Positions 15,803 through 24,415 of a stretch of DNA of 64,000 nucleotides are shown in pieces. The stretch spans positions 7,205,001 to 7,269,000 of the forward strand of contig NZ_CP108106.1 of assembly GCF_041435195.1 (NCBI RefSeq), in the 5' to 3' direction. The position numbers and the translations under genes are program-made. The notes beneath the pieces were generated by a model. It was not told the DNA's origin. It searched no databases and saw nothing but the letters and a program-made list of their open reading frames with translations. The stretch is from Streptomyces sp. NBC_00224 (lineage in GTDB: Bacteria > Actinomycetota > Actinomycetes > Streptomycetales > Streptomycetaceae). Numbering within the stretch: the first letter of the stretch is position 1; every line of letters starts with the position of its first letter.

Positions 15803-17362
15803 TCAACGGTCGTACGCGGGCGGCCGGGCGCCCGGTCCCCGCGTCACGGGCCGGTACACCGTAAGTGCCTCGGGCAGCTTGTCGACCGTCAACTCACCCT
15901 TTATGCGGGCGACTTCACCGTCGTACGCCACCGGCGTGCCCGGCGCGAGGCCGCCGATGCGCAGTCGGCGCATCCGCTGGGCCGCGTGGACGGGGGAGCG
16001 GCTGAGCGGCCCGGCGAGCGCGGCAGCGAGCAGCCGGAGCCCGGGCTGCCGGCCGCCCTGCACCACACGGACGTCGAGCAGCCCGTCCGCCAGGTCGTAG
16101 CGGTGGGCCGGGGCCGGGCCGAGGCGCTGGTAGATGCAGTTGCCCGCGAACAGCATCCACAGCGCGTGCGGTCTGCCGCTCAGCTCGGCCTCCAGGGGGC
16201 GCTCGCCGCGCAGCACCTCGTACGCCGCGAGCACCCCGGCCGGCCAGCCGCCGATCCGAGGCGACCAGCGCTCGCGCAGCCGCACCAGCTCCGGATAGAC
16301 GCCGAGGCTGAAGGTGTTGACGAAGTACCCGGCGGCGGCGCCGTCCGGGCCCGGTGCGAATCGGCCGAGATCCACCTTGACGGCGTCGCCCGAGGCCAGT
16401 GCGCGGGCGGTGTCCTGGACCTCCTCGATGCCCAGGTCGTACGCGAAGTGGTTGAGGGTGCCGCCGGGGAACACCGCGAGCGGGACGCCGTGCCGGGCGG
16501 CCGCCACCGCCGCCCGGTTCACCGTGCCGTCGCCGCCGCACACCCCCAGCGCCCGGCCGCGCCGCGCCGCCTTGTCGAGCGTCGCCGTCAGGTCCTCTGG
16601 AGCGCACTCCACCACCTCGGCCAGCGGCAGCGCGTCGCGCACCGCGGCGGCCTTGGCGGCGGCCGTGCCGGAGGCCTCGTTGACCACGACCACCAGGTGC
16701 TCGCCGCCGGGCAGCGCGGGCGCGTCCGTGTACGGCCGCCCGGGCGCGGGCAACTGGCGCCGGGTCGGCACCAGGCCCCGTACCGCGAAGGCCGCGCCGA
16801 CGCCGAGGGCCGCGCCCACCAGCACGTCGCCCGGATAGTGCACTCCCGTGTACACCCGGGAGGCGGCCACCGAGAAGGCGACCGGTGCCACCGCCGCGCC
16901 CCAGCCCAGCGACTCCAGGGCCACCCCGGTCGCGAAGGCCGCCGCCGAGGCGGAGTGCCCGGACGGGAAGGACGTGGTGATCGGCTGGTTCTTCAACTGC
17001 CGTACCAGCGGCACCAGTTCCAGTATCGGGCGGGGGCGGCGCACCGATCGCTTGACCACCGTGTTGACGGTCGCCGAGGCGAGGGCGAGCGAGGCCACCC
17101 CGCGCAGCGCCGCCCGCCGCGCCCGGGGCGAGCCGGTGGCCGCCATCGCGGCGGCGGCGCCGAACCACAGCAGCCCGTGGTCGGCGGCCCGGCTCAGCCG
17201 CGGCAGCACGGCGCGGGCCCCCGGCCAGTTCCGGTCGGCGGCCACTCGGAACAGCGCCAGGTCGTGGGCGCTCAGCCCGCGGGGCAGGCCGGTGGGCCGG
17301 ATGGCCCGCTTGGCGGAGACGGGCGGCAAGGGCGGTACGGACGGCAGGGACGGAAAAGACAT
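15803..17362 (-). CDS. Bifunctional PAP2 phosphatase / diacylglycerol kinase-fold protein
   Basis: A 519-residue fusion. The N-terminal half (about 25-210) is a PAP2 acid phosphatase with its three motifs: KRSVRRPRP, PSGHSAS and SRVYTGVHYPGDV, embedded in membrane helices. The C-terminal half (about 225-515) is a DAGK/YegS-type lipid kinase with the nucleotide loop GVCGGDGTVN and PGGTLNHF. The combination suggests dephosphorylation and phosphorylation of membrane lipids such as phosphatidate/diacylglycerol or undecaprenyl lipids; the true substrate is unknown. ATG 17362 fits the family; the longer upstream frame runs antisense to the next gene. Confidence 0.92.
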   Translation of the reverse strand: MSFPSLPSVPPLPPVSAKRAIRPTGLPRGLSAHDLALFRVAADRNWPGARAVLPRLSRAADHGLLWFGAAAAMAATGSPRARRAALRGVASLALASATVNTVVKRSVRRPRPILELVPLVRQLKNQPITTSFPSGHSASAAAFATGVALESLGWGAAVAPVAFSVAASRVYTGVHYPGDVLVGAALGVGAAFAVRGLVPTRRQLPAPGRPYTDAPALPGGEHLVVVVNEASGTAAAKAAAVRDALPLAEVVECAPEDLTATLDKAARRGRALGVCGGDGTVNRAAVAAARHGVPLAVFPGGTLNHFAYDLGIEEVQDTARALASGDAVKVDLGRFAPGPDGAAAGYFVNTFSLGVYPELVRLRERWSPRIGGWPAGVLAAYEVLRGERPLEAELSGRPHALWMLFAGNCIYQRLGPAPAHRYDLADGLLDVRVVQGGRQPGLRLLAAALAGPLSRSPVHAAQRMRRLRIGGLAPGTPVAYDGEVARIKGELTVDKLPEALTVYRPVTRGPGARPPAYDR

Positions 17363-17446
17363 GGCCCATGGGTACCCGCCCGCAGTCGGCGCAATCCGTG
17401 GCAATCCGTGCTTGAGCCTTACGCCCCCGTCCGGGAGAGTTGCCCC

Positions 17447-18034
17447 ATGGATTCCCCTGCGTCTGCGGACCGCGCCCAGCTCCTCGACCGCCACCGCGAG
17501 GCCATCGCCTTCTTCGGCTCCCGCGTCCACGCCGTACGGCCCGACCAGTGGGACCTGCCCACGCCGTGCGCCGAGTGGACGGTGCGGGACCTCGTCAACC
17601 ATCTGGCCGTCGAGCAGCTGTGGGTGCCGCCGCTGGTGGAGGGCCGCACCATCGCCGACGTCGGGGACGCCTTCGACGGCGATGTGCTCGGCGCGGACCC
17701 GGTGGGCGTGTGGGAGACGGCGCAGGCCGCGGCGGTGGCCGCGTTCGCCGGGCCGGGCGCGCTCGACGGCACGGTCCACCTCTCGTACGGCAAGACGCCC
17801 GCCGCCGCGTACTGCTCGCAGCTGGTGGCGGACGCGGTGGTGCACGCCTGGGACCTGTCCCGGGCGATCGGCGCGGACGAGCGGCTGCCGGACGCCCTGG
17901 TCGACGCGGCGGCCCGGGAGTTCGGCGGGTACGCCGACGAACTGCCCCGCAGCCTGTTCGACGCGCCCGTGAAGGTGCCCGCGGAAGCCGACGCCCAGAC
18001 GCGGCTGCTCGCGATGCTGGGCAGGGCCGCCTGA
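17447..18034 (+). CDS. TIGR03086 family DinB-like metal-binding protein
   Basis: A 195-residue protein of the mycothiol-dependent maleylpyruvate-isomerase N-terminal/TIGR03086 family. It shows the conserved PTPCAEWTVRDLVNHL helix, with His for metal binding, and a later ADAVVHAWDLSRAIG with the second His/Asp pair. These four-helix-bundle proteins bind a divalent metal and may be thiol-dependent transferases; Streptomyces encodes many and their substrates are unknown. ATG 17447 is preceded by GGGAGAG at 17433-17439. Divergent from the PAP2/DAGK gene with an 84-bp gap. Confidence 0.86.
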   Translation: MDSPASADRAQLLDRHREAIAFFGSRVHAVRPDQWDLPTPCAEWTVRDLVNHLAVEQLWVPPLVEGRTIADVGDAFDGDVLGADPVGVWETAQAAAVAAFAGPGALDGTVHLSYGKTPAAAYCSQLVADAVVHAWDLSRAIGADERLPDALVDAAAREFGGYADELPRSLFDAPVKVPAEADAQTRLLAMLGRAA

Positions 18035-18041
18035 CGGTGGA

Positions 18042-18521
18042 TCAGAGCGCTTGAGGGGGGCCGGACCGGTCGGCCGGTCCCCCCTGCCGGGGCACCTCCG
18101 GCCAGGTCTGCGGGGCCGCCCGGCTGATGTCCCCGAGCGCCGAGCGGAGGTCCTGACGGGCGGCGACGTCACCGAGGCTCAGCATGCCCAGCGGCCGCCC
18201 GCCCTCGACCACCGGCAGTCGGCGCACCGCGTGCCGCCGCATCAGCCGCACCGCCGTCACCAGCTCGTCGTCGGGGCCCACGCACACCGGTGAACGGGTG
18301 CACACGGACTGGACGCTGACGGTCAGCGGGTCGGCGCCGTCGGCCACCGCGCGCAGGGTGATGTCCCGGTCGGTGAGCACCCCGATCAGCTGGTCGCCCC
18401 GCGCGACCAGCACGTCCCCGATGTCCTGGGCGCGCATCAGCTGGGCCGCTTCGACCAGCGAGGCGTCGGGCCGTACGGCCGCGACACCCGCCGTCATGAC
18501 TTCCCGGACGTACCGTGCCAT
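18042..18521 (-). CDS. Tandem CBS-domain protein
   Basis: The 159-residue protein has two CBS motifs forming one Bateman module: residues 8-60 (MTAGVAAVRPDASLVEAAQL then LIGVLTDRDITLRAV) and 72-128 (SPVCVGPDDELVTAVRLM then GMLSLGDVA). Such proteins bind adenosine nucleotides and usually sense energy or redox state; stand-alone Streptomyces copies have unknown targets. It is divergent from the stress sigma factor gene. ATG 18521 is the only start giving a complete first CBS motif without extra sequence. Confidence 0.9.
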   Translation of the reverse strand: MARYVREVMTAGVAAVRPDASLVEAAQLMRAQDIGDVLVARGDQLIGVLTDRDITLRAVADGADPLTVSVQSVCTRSPVCVGPDDELVTAVRLMRRHAVRRLPVVEGGRPLGMLSLGDVAARQDLRSALGDISRAAPQTWPEVPRQGGPADRSGPPQAL

Positions 18522-18770
18522 CGCTGTCCGCCTCGTCTCCGTCTCGGCTCCGTCCCGCCGCAGTACCCCGCCCCGTCCCGTCCATGCCGGGGTGCGGGGC
18601 GTTTGGAGTGTGTGGACCCGGGCAGGCGCACTTCGTGCTTCGGACCGGAGGCACGTCCGTGGGAGCGGCTGTCCGCTCCGGGCGTGCCCGTGCCGTCGGC
18701 AGGGGCACCCGGCGCAGCCCTTCCAGCGGTAACCACCATCCGACACCACCGTTCAGGGAGCTGTTCCCGC

Positions 18771-19604
18771 ATGCGTACTCACGCACAGGCCACAGCCAAA
18801 CACCCGCACGACGACGCACCCGACACCGCCGCCGCGTTCGCGCGGCTGGCCGCCCTGCCCGCCGGACCCGAACGGCACGCGCTGCGCCAGGACCTGGTCC
18901 GGGCCTGGCTGCCCATGGCCGAGCGGCTGGCCGGCCGGTTCCGCAACCGGGGCGAGGCCCTCGACGACCTGCGCCAGGTGGCCGCCCTCGGGCTGGTCAA
19001 GGCAGTGGACCGGTACGACCCGGAGCGCGGCGCCGCGTTCGAGAGCTTCGCGGTGCCGACCATCACCGGTGAGCTCAAACGCCACTTCCGCGACCACATG
19101 TGGACCCTGCACGTGCCCCGCCGGGTCCAGGACCTGCGCGGCCGGGTCCGCGCCGCCCGCCAGGAGCTCATGCAGACCGCCGGCGCCCGCAACCCCTCCG
19201 TGACGGACATCGCCGCGCACACCGGGATGACCGAGGACGAGGTCAAGGCCGGACTCGAAGCGCTCGACAGCTTCTCCGCGCTCTCCCTCGACGCCGAACT
19301 GCCGGGCGCCGAGGACGGATACAGCCTCAGCGACTCGCTGGGCGCGGTCGACCCGGCGCTCGACGTCGTCGTCGACCGCGAGTCCGTCAAACCGGGGCTG
19401 CGCCGCCTCCCGCCGAGGGAGCAGCAGATCCTCTACATGCGGTTCTTCCGCGACATGACGCAGAGCAGGATCGCCGAGGACCTGGGCATCTCCCAGATGC
19501 ACGTCTCCCGGCTGATCACTCGCTGCTGCACTCGGCTGCGGGATCAGGCCCTGCGGGAGCAGGCTCCGGCCGCTCGTCACCGGATGGAGCGGGACGCCGC
19601 ATAG
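18771..19604 (+). CDS. SigB/SigF/SigG subfamily RNA polymerase sigma factor
   Basis: A 277-residue alternative sigma factor. Region 2 is at about residues 45-125 (LDDLRQVAALGLVKAVDRYDP with the core-binding helix, then FESFAVPTITGELKRHFRD). Region 3 is at 130-190 and region 4 at 225-270 (LPPREQQILYMRFFRDMTQS then IAEDLGISQMHVSRL, the -35-recognising HTH). This group controls osmotic/oxidative stress and sporulation in Streptomyces and is held by RsbW-type anti-sigma factors; none is adjacent. ATG 18771 has AGGGAG upstream. Its last 89 bp overlap the convergent PAS/GAF gene. Confidence 0.93.
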   Translation: MRTHAQATAKHPHDDAPDTAAAFARLAALPAGPERHALRQDLVRAWLPMAERLAGRFRNRGEALDDLRQVAALGLVKAVDRYDPERGAAFESFAVPTITGELKRHFRDHMWTLHVPRRVQDLRGRVRAARQELMQTAGARNPSVTDIAAHTGMTEDEVKAGLEALDSFSALSLDAELPGAEDGYSLSDSLGAVDPALDVVVDRESVKPGLRRLPPREQQILYMRFFRDMTQSRIAEDLGISQMHVSRLITRCCTRLRDQALREQAPAARHRMERDAA

Positions 19605-20718
19605 CCAGCGCCACATGACGGGACATCACGTCCATCGCCTGCGCCTCGGCCATGGAGAACGGCCGGGCCGGCCCCGTACGGAAGAGCGTGAGCACGCCCT
19701 GTACGGGGCCGGGCGCGCCGAGCGGTACGCACAGCAGGGACGTCACGTCCGCACGGGCCAGGACCGGCGCGCCCGAGGGGTCGTGGCCGAAACCGTCGGT
19801 GTCCTCCGGCTGCACCTGGAGCGACGTCGCCCCGGCCCGGGCCGCCTCCGCGACCAGCGGGGCGCGGGACGGATCCTGCCCGGCCATCGCGCGGCGCAGC
19901 GCGGAGTCCTCCTCGGCCGCCGGGCCGAGCACGGCGACGCGCCGCAGCCCGCCCTCCACCGCGTCGGCCACCACCCACTGCGCGAAGCGCCCGCACAGCA
20001 CCCGGGCGGCGGTGGCGAGCACCTCGGTGCGGTCGCCGGGCGGCAGCCTCAGCAGCGCCGCCGCCATCGTGTCCACCAGGTCCATCAGCCGGGCGTGCCG
20101 CGTCGACTCGGCGAGATCGGGCACCTCGGGCGGCGGGGCGGCGGCGGAGGCCGCCCGGGATATCCCCGGCTGGAAGACCACCAGGACGGCGGGGTGCGGC
20201 TCGTCCGGCGGCCGCAGCGCGGTCAGGGTGGCGAGCAGCGGCTCCTCGGGGCGCTGCTGGAGGCGCACGGTCAGTCCGCGGTCGCCCTCGCCGCGGGCCA
20301 CGGCCGCCGCCTGCGAGCGGAACGCGGCACGGTCGCCCGGCATCAGCAGGGCGGCCAGCGGCCGTCCGGTCGCGTACCCGGCGCGGGCCCCGGTCAGCCC
20401 GGTGGCCGCGAAGTTCAGCCTGCGCACCACGGTTTCGCGGTCGACGAGCGCCACCGGCAGCGGCAGCCGCTGGAACAGCGCCTTGAGCAGCAGCCGCTCC
20501 TGCCGGTCGCCGGGCGAGCCGGGCGCGCCCGTCGCGTCGGCCACGAACTGCTCGTAGCGGGGCCACAACTGGTCGACCACGTGCTGGAGTTCGAAGAGCG
20601 CGGCGTCCAGGACGACCCGCTGCTCCCCGTCGGACTGCGAGCGCGCGGTGCGCAGCTCGCCCACCCGTCTGACGAAGTCCGCCAGTTCGTCGCCGAATTC
20701 GTCCGCCGTCTGCGTCAT
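19516..20718 (-). CDS. PAS and GAF domain sensory protein
   Basis: A 400-residue soluble protein. Residues about 75-190 resemble a PAS domain (LLKALFQRLPLPVALVDRET then LNFAATGLTGARAGYATGRP), and residues 210-375 a GAF domain (DTMAAALLRLPPGDRTEVLA to VTSLLCVPLGAPGPVQGVLT). No output domain is visible, so it may sense a small molecule and act through a partner. The C-terminal tail (about 30 residues, Pro/Glu-rich) is encoded antisense to the end of the sigma factor gene. Divergent from the GAF-ANTAR gene with only 71 bp between starts, so the three genes probably form a signalling set. Confidence 0.82.
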   Translation of the reverse strand: MTQTADEFGDELADFVRRVGELRTARSQSDGEQRVVLDAALFELQHVVDQLWPRYEQFVADATGAPGSPGDRQERLLLKALFQRLPLPVALVDRETVVRRLNFAATGLTGARAGYATGRPLAALLMPGDRAAFRSQAAAVARGEGDRGLTVRLQQRPEEPLLATLTALRPPDEPHPAVLVVFQPGISRAASAAAPPPEVPDLAESTRHARLMDLVDTMAAALLRLPPGDRTEVLATAARVLCGRFAQWVVADAVEGGLRRVAVLGPAAEEDSALRRAMAGQDPSRAPLVAEAARAGATSLQVQPEDTDGFGHDPSGAPVLARADVTSLLCVPLGAPGPVQGVLTLFRTGPARPFSMAEAQAMDVMSRHVALAMRRPAPSGDERPEPAPAGPDPAAECSSE

Positions 20719-20789
20719 AGCAGCAAGTTAGCCGCTCGGACCGTTTCCCGGACCGGGGGCAGGGAAGGCGCGGTTCAGGAGGTCTTCCC

Positions 20790-21497
20790 ATGTTCTGCGA
20801 GCCGGAACGTCAACGACCGCACTCCGCTTCCCCCGTGGGCCGGCTCTCCCGGCTCGCCGAGCAGTCGGTGCGCTGCGCGCCCGCCTCCTGCGGCGCCGTG
20901 GCGACCCTCGCCGACCGCGGACCCGACAGCCGGGTCACCGCCACGCACCCGGACCTCGCGCCGCTCGCCGGCGTCCAGCTGGCCTGCGGCGACGGGCCGA
21001 TCCCGACCGCGCTGGACGTCGGCGCCCCGGTGGACACCGAGGACCTGCTGACGGAGAGCCGCTGGCCCGGCTACCGCGCCCTGGCCCTGGAGTCGGGCGT
21101 ACGGTCCTGTGTCACCCTTCCCTTCCGTCGCTCCGGCATCGAAGTCACCCTCAGCCTCTACAGCTTCCGCCCCGGCTCGCTCGACGACGCCGTGTTCGGC
21201 CCGGTGAGCATCCTCGGCGAGGAGACCACCGCGGGCCTCGTCCGCGACCGCCGCTACCACGCGGCCCTCGCGGAGGTGGAGCAACTGGAGGCGGCGTTGC
21301 GTTCCCGCCCGGTGATCGACCAGGCCAGCGGCATCGTGATGCATGTGCTCGGCTGCGACGCGGAGGAGGCCTTCGCCGTACTGCGCACCGTCTCGCAGCA
21401 CGCCAACCGGAAGCTGTCCGAGGTCGCCGAGGGCGTGGTCCGCACCAAGGGCCGCGGCCTGGAGGACCAGCTCGCCGCCGTCCCCCGCCCCGCCTGA
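20790..21497 (+). CDS. GAF and ANTAR domain protein (RNA-binding antiterminator type)
   Basis: A 235-residue protein. Residues 15-150 form a degenerate GAF domain and residues 160-225 a C-terminal ANTAR three-helix bundle (LEAALRSRPVIDQASGIVMH then CDAEEAFAVLRTVSQHANRK). ANTAR proteins bind paired hairpins in nascent mRNA and prevent termination. In actinobacteria, GAF-ANTAR proteins respond to stress signals. The start ATG is 12 nt after AGGAGG at 20777-20782. The RNA target is not evident in the window. Confidence 0.9.
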   Translation: MFCEPERQRPHSASPVGRLSRLAEQSVRCAPASCGAVATLADRGPDSRVTATHPDLAPLAGVQLACGDGPIPTALDVGAPVDTEDLLTESRWPGYRALALESGVRSCVTLPFRRSGIEVTLSLYSFRPGSLDDAVFGPVSILGEETTAGLVRDRRYHAALAEVEQLEAALRSRPVIDQASGIVMHVLGCDAEEAFAVLRTVSQHANRKLSEVAEGVVRTKGRGLEDQLAAVPRPA

Positions 21498-21570
21498 CCG
21501 CCGCCCGCCCGGGACCCGTCCGGCACGCCCGCGTACGCATGCGGAGCGGCGCCGCCGAGCAAACCTCCGT

Positions 21571-21610
21571 ATAAAGGGCTCAGGGGCCGAATAAAGGGCT
21601 CAAGGCCCGA
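21571..21610. repeat. 20-bp tandem duplication upstream of the aminotransferase-like gene
   Basis: Two adjacent 20-bp units, 21571-21590 and 21591-21610, each begin ATAAAGGGCTCA and agree at 18 of 20 positions. They lie 35 bp upstream of the start at 21645 and immediately before its ribosome-binding site region. The AT-rich ATAAAG is unusual here; the repeats could be regulator-binding sites. Confidence 0.55.
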
Positions 21611-21644
21611 AACGGCGGACCGCAGGGTGCGAAGGAGGCGGCGG

Positions 21645-22859
21645 ATGCACGGGACGGTGGCGGAAGGCCGGGGACCCGTCCGCTACGGACCGCCCGCACC
21701 CGGCACCGGGCTGCCCGTCCTGCCCGAGCTGGCCGGGGTCCTGGCGGGCGCCGCCACCCGCACCGGCCCCGAACCGCCCGGTGGCGGACCCGAGCTGCGC
21801 GAGGCCGCCTGCGGCTACTGGCGGCGGCGCGGACTGCGCGGCGACCCCGAGCTGGTGGCCGCCGCACCCGGCGCCCAGCCGCTCCTGTTCGCCCTGCTCG
21901 CCTCGTACGGGGGCGACGTGCTGCTGCCCCGCCCCTGCCCGGCCTGGTGGACCCCGCAGGCCCGGCTGCTCGGGCGGCCCGCCTACCACGTGCCGACCCC
22001 GGCGGAGTGCGGCGGCGTCCCCGACCCGTACGCCCTCCTGGAGACCGTGCGCCGGGTGCGCACCGAGGGCGGGGTGCCCCGGCTCCTTGTGCTCTCCGTC
22101 GCCGACGACCCGACCGCGACGGTCGCGCCGCCCGAGACCGTACGGGAGGCCTGCGAGGCGGCCGTGGGGGAGGGGCTGCACATCATCAGCGACGAGACGT
22201 GGCGCGACACCCTGCACCACCCGCACGACACGGTCCTGTTCAGCCCCGCCGAGATGTGCCCCGGCGACGTCACCGTCCTGTCCGACCTGTCGGGCGCGCT
22301 CACCCCGGCCGGGTGGCCCGCCGCCGTCGCCCGCTTCCCGGACACCGAGCACGGTGGCAGGGGCCGGGCCCGCACCCTCGACGTCCTCACCGCGCTCGGC
22401 TCGGTCGTGGCGGGCCCGGTCGCGGAGGCCGCCGCCTACGCCCTGGGCGAGCCGGACCCGGTCGCCGTCCGGATGCGCCGGGCCGCCGCCCTGCACGGCG
22501 CCCTCGCCGAGGCGGCCCACCGCGCGGTCCTCGCCGCCGGTGCCTTCGCCCGGCCCCCGCAGGCGGGCCGCCACCTCTACGCCGACCTCGGACCCCTCCG
22601 CAACCGGCTGGCCGCACGCGGGGTCACCGACTCGATGGAGCTGGAGGAGTACCTGACCGGCAGGCTCGGCGCCCCCGCCCCCGGCGGCCACCGCTTCGGC
22701 GACGAACTGGGCGCGCTGCGCGCCCGGCTCGCCACCCGGCCGCTGCTCGGGGCGACCGAGGAGGAGTGCGCGCGGACGCTGGACGCGGCCCACCCGCTGG
22801 AACTGCCGCACGTGCAGCGGGCGCTGGCCGCGTTCGGGGAGGCGCTCGACGGGCTGTGA
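21645..22859 (+). CDS. Class I/II aminotransferase-fold protein lacking all lysines
   Basis: The 404-residue protein has the fold-type I PLP aminotransferase layout: ELREAACGYWRRRGLRGDPE near the N-terminus, GAQPLLFALLASYGGDVLLP (the phosphate-binding region), and ISDETWRDTLHH (the Asp that normally contacts the pyridine nitrogen, with Trp where Tyr is usual). The Schiff-base segment reads LSDLSGALTPAGW where active enzymes have SK-x-GxxG. No lysine codon occurs anywhere in the reading frame, so an internal aldimine cannot form. Start ATG 21645 has AAGGAGG at 21632-21638. It is a likely pseudoenzyme, perhaps a regulatory or binding protein. Function unknown. Confidence 0.8.
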   Translation: MHGTVAEGRGPVRYGPPAPGTGLPVLPELAGVLAGAATRTGPEPPGGGPELREAACGYWRRRGLRGDPELVAAAPGAQPLLFALLASYGGDVLLPRPCPAWWTPQARLLGRPAYHVPTPAECGGVPDPYALLETVRRVRTEGGVPRLLVLSVADDPTATVAPPETVREACEAAVGEGLHIISDETWRDTLHHPHDTVLFSPAEMCPGDVTVLSDLSGALTPAGWPAAVARFPDTEHGGRGRARTLDVLTALGSVVAGPVAEAAAYALGEPDPVAVRMRRAAALHGALAEAAHRAVLAAGAFARPPQAGRHLYADLGPLRNRLAARGVTDSMELEEYLTGRLGAPAPGGHRFGDELGALRARLATRPLLGATEEECARTLDAAHPLELPHVQRALAAFGEALDGL

Positions 22860-22871
22860 CCCCCGCCGGGG

Positions 22872-23531
22872 CTACTTCGGGTGCGGGGCCTCGGCCGGTT
22901 CCGCCGAGGCCCCGTGCCGCAGCCTGCGCCACACCGTCGGGCCCGCGCTGATCAGCAGCGTCAGCACGACCGCCGCGACCACGCCCTGCCACGGCTCGGG
23001 GAAGAGCGAGCCGCCCAGGATGCCGATGAGGCCGTACGCACCGGCCCAGGCCACACACGCGGGCATGTCGCCGCGTACGAACGTGCGCAGCGGCATCTCG
23101 CCGAGCAGACACGCCAGCATCACCGGGATCCGGCCCGCCGGGACGAGCCGGGACAGGACCAGGACCGCCGCCCCGTGCCGGTTCAGCTTCTCCTGGGCCT
23201 GCTCCAGGCGGTCCGGCGCCGCCCGCTCCCGCAGCACCGCCAGCCACCGCGACCCGCCGCGCGACCGCACCCCGCGCTGCCCCAGCCAGTACAGGGCGAC
23301 GTCCCCCAGGAACGCGGCGAGCGCGCCCACCGCGAAGACCAGCAGCAGCGAGAACCAGGCCGTCTGGTGGAAGGCGACCACCGCGGCCGTCGACACCAGC
23401 GCCCCGGTGGGCACCACGGGCACCAGCGAGCCCAGCACCACCAGGATGAACAGGGACGGATAGCCGAGCGCCTGCTGGGTCGACTCCGGCGGCACCTGGC
23501 CCGCCGCCCGCGCCAGGAACGCGGCGATCAC
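22872..23531 (-). CDS. DedA family membrane protein
   Basis: A 219-residue integral membrane protein with about five hydrophobic segments and the DedA/SNARE-associated motifs: GSLVPVVPTGALVS, then FLGDVALYWLGQRG, and SRLVPAGRIPVMLACLLGEM with the conserved R-x-x-P. DedA proteins are now thought to flip polyprenyl-phosphate or phospholipid carriers and need proton motive force. Its ATG overlaps the upstream MBL gene stop (ATGA), so the two are translationally coupled. The C-terminus is a short Pro/Ala-rich tail. Confidence 0.9.
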   Translation of the reverse strand: MIAAFLARAAGQVPPESTQQALGYPSLFILVVLGSLVPVVPTGALVSTAAVVAFHQTAWFSLLLVFAVGALAAFLGDVALYWLGQRGVRSRGGSRWLAVLRERAAPDRLEQAQEKLNRHGAAVLVLSRLVPAGRIPVMLACLLGEMPLRTFVRGDMPACVAWAGAYGLIGILGGSLFPEPWQGVVAAVVLTLLISAGPTVWRRLRHGASAEPAEAPHPK

Positions 23532-24298
23532 CGGGCGACCTCGGGCCGTACGCTCTCGCCGTGCGCAAGGCGGTGCACCGTCACCCCGGGTGCGAGGCGG
23601 GCCGCGTGGCGGACGAAGTCGTCGCCGGGCGCGTGGAACTCGTGCGGGCGCACCCCGTCGAGCCCGATCGGCCAGTACGTGCCGTAGTGCACCGGCACCG
23701 CCGCCCGCGCCCCGAGCCGCGCCAGGGCCTGGGCGGCCCGGCCCGCGTCCAGGTGCCCCGGGCCGAGGTGGGGACCCCAGCCGCCGACCGGCAGCAGGGC
23801 CACGTCGACCGGGCCGACCTCCTCGGCCATCTCGTCGAAGAGCCCGGTGTCCCCGGCGAAGTAGGTGCGCGCCCGGCCCTCGACGACATAGCCGAGCGCG
23901 GGCGCGCGGTGCGGCCCGAACGGCAGCCGCCGCCCGTCGTGCCGCGCGCTCACCGCCCGTATGCGCAGGTCACCCGCCTCGACCAGGTCCCCGGCCCGTA
24001 CCTCGGTGAGGCGCAGCCCGAGCTTGCGCAGCCCCGGCACGGCCCGCACCGCGCCGTGCGGCACGACGAGACGGGTGCCGGGCGCGAGCCGGGCGAGGGA
24101 GGGCAGGTGCAGATGGTCGGAGTGCAGATGAGAGACCAGGACCACCTCGGCGACGGCGGCCTCGGGCGGCGGCACCGCCCCCCGCCGTCTGCGCAGATGC
24201 GCCAGGCGACGGGTGAAGAGCGGATCGGTGAGCACCCGCACCCCGGAGTCCTCGACCGTGCAGGTGGCATGACCCCACCAGGTGATCTCCACCGGCAC
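23528..24298 (-). CDS. MBL-fold metallo-hydrolase (UlaG-like lactonase superfamily)
   Basis: The 256-residue protein has full metal ligands: TWWGHATCTVE near the start, SHLHSDHLH (the HxHxDH motif), SARHDGRR, YFAGDTGLF and VPVHYGTYWP at the C-terminus. It resembles N-acyl-phosphatidylethanolamine phospholipase D-like and UlaG enzymes. The GTG at 24298 is preceded by GGAGGAG (minus strand, 24306-24312, 7 nt spacing), which settles the start; an upstream frame to 24493 is not needed. First gene of a two-gene operon with dedA, suggesting action on a membrane lipid, though that is inference. Confidence 0.9.
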   Translation of the reverse strand: MPVEITWWGHATCTVEDSGVRVLTDPLFTRRLAHLRRRRGAVPPPEAAVAEVVLVSHLHSDHLHLPSLARLAPGTRLVVPHGAVRAVPGLRKLGLRLTEVRAGDLVEAGDLRIRAVSARHDGRRLPFGPHRAPALGYVVEGRARTYFAGDTGLFDEMAEEVGPVDVALLPVGGWGPHLGPGHLDAGRAAQALARLGARAAVPVHYGTYWPIGLDGVRPHEFHAPGDDFVRHAARLAPGVTVHRLAHGESVRPEVAR

Positions 24299-24415
24299 CC
24301 GAAATCTCCTCCGCTCGAAAACCACCGCGCGCGCTGTTGTGTACGAGCCTAAGTGTCGTGGGGCGCACAGGACGGGGTCCGGGGTAGGCATCGGTCCACG
24401 AAGGGAAGGCCCGGC

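Noticed and set aside
18580..18620. A GTTT...GGG sigma-B-type promoter before the sigma factor gene
   Set aside because: The downstream element does not match GGGTAT well and spacing is off; no confident call.
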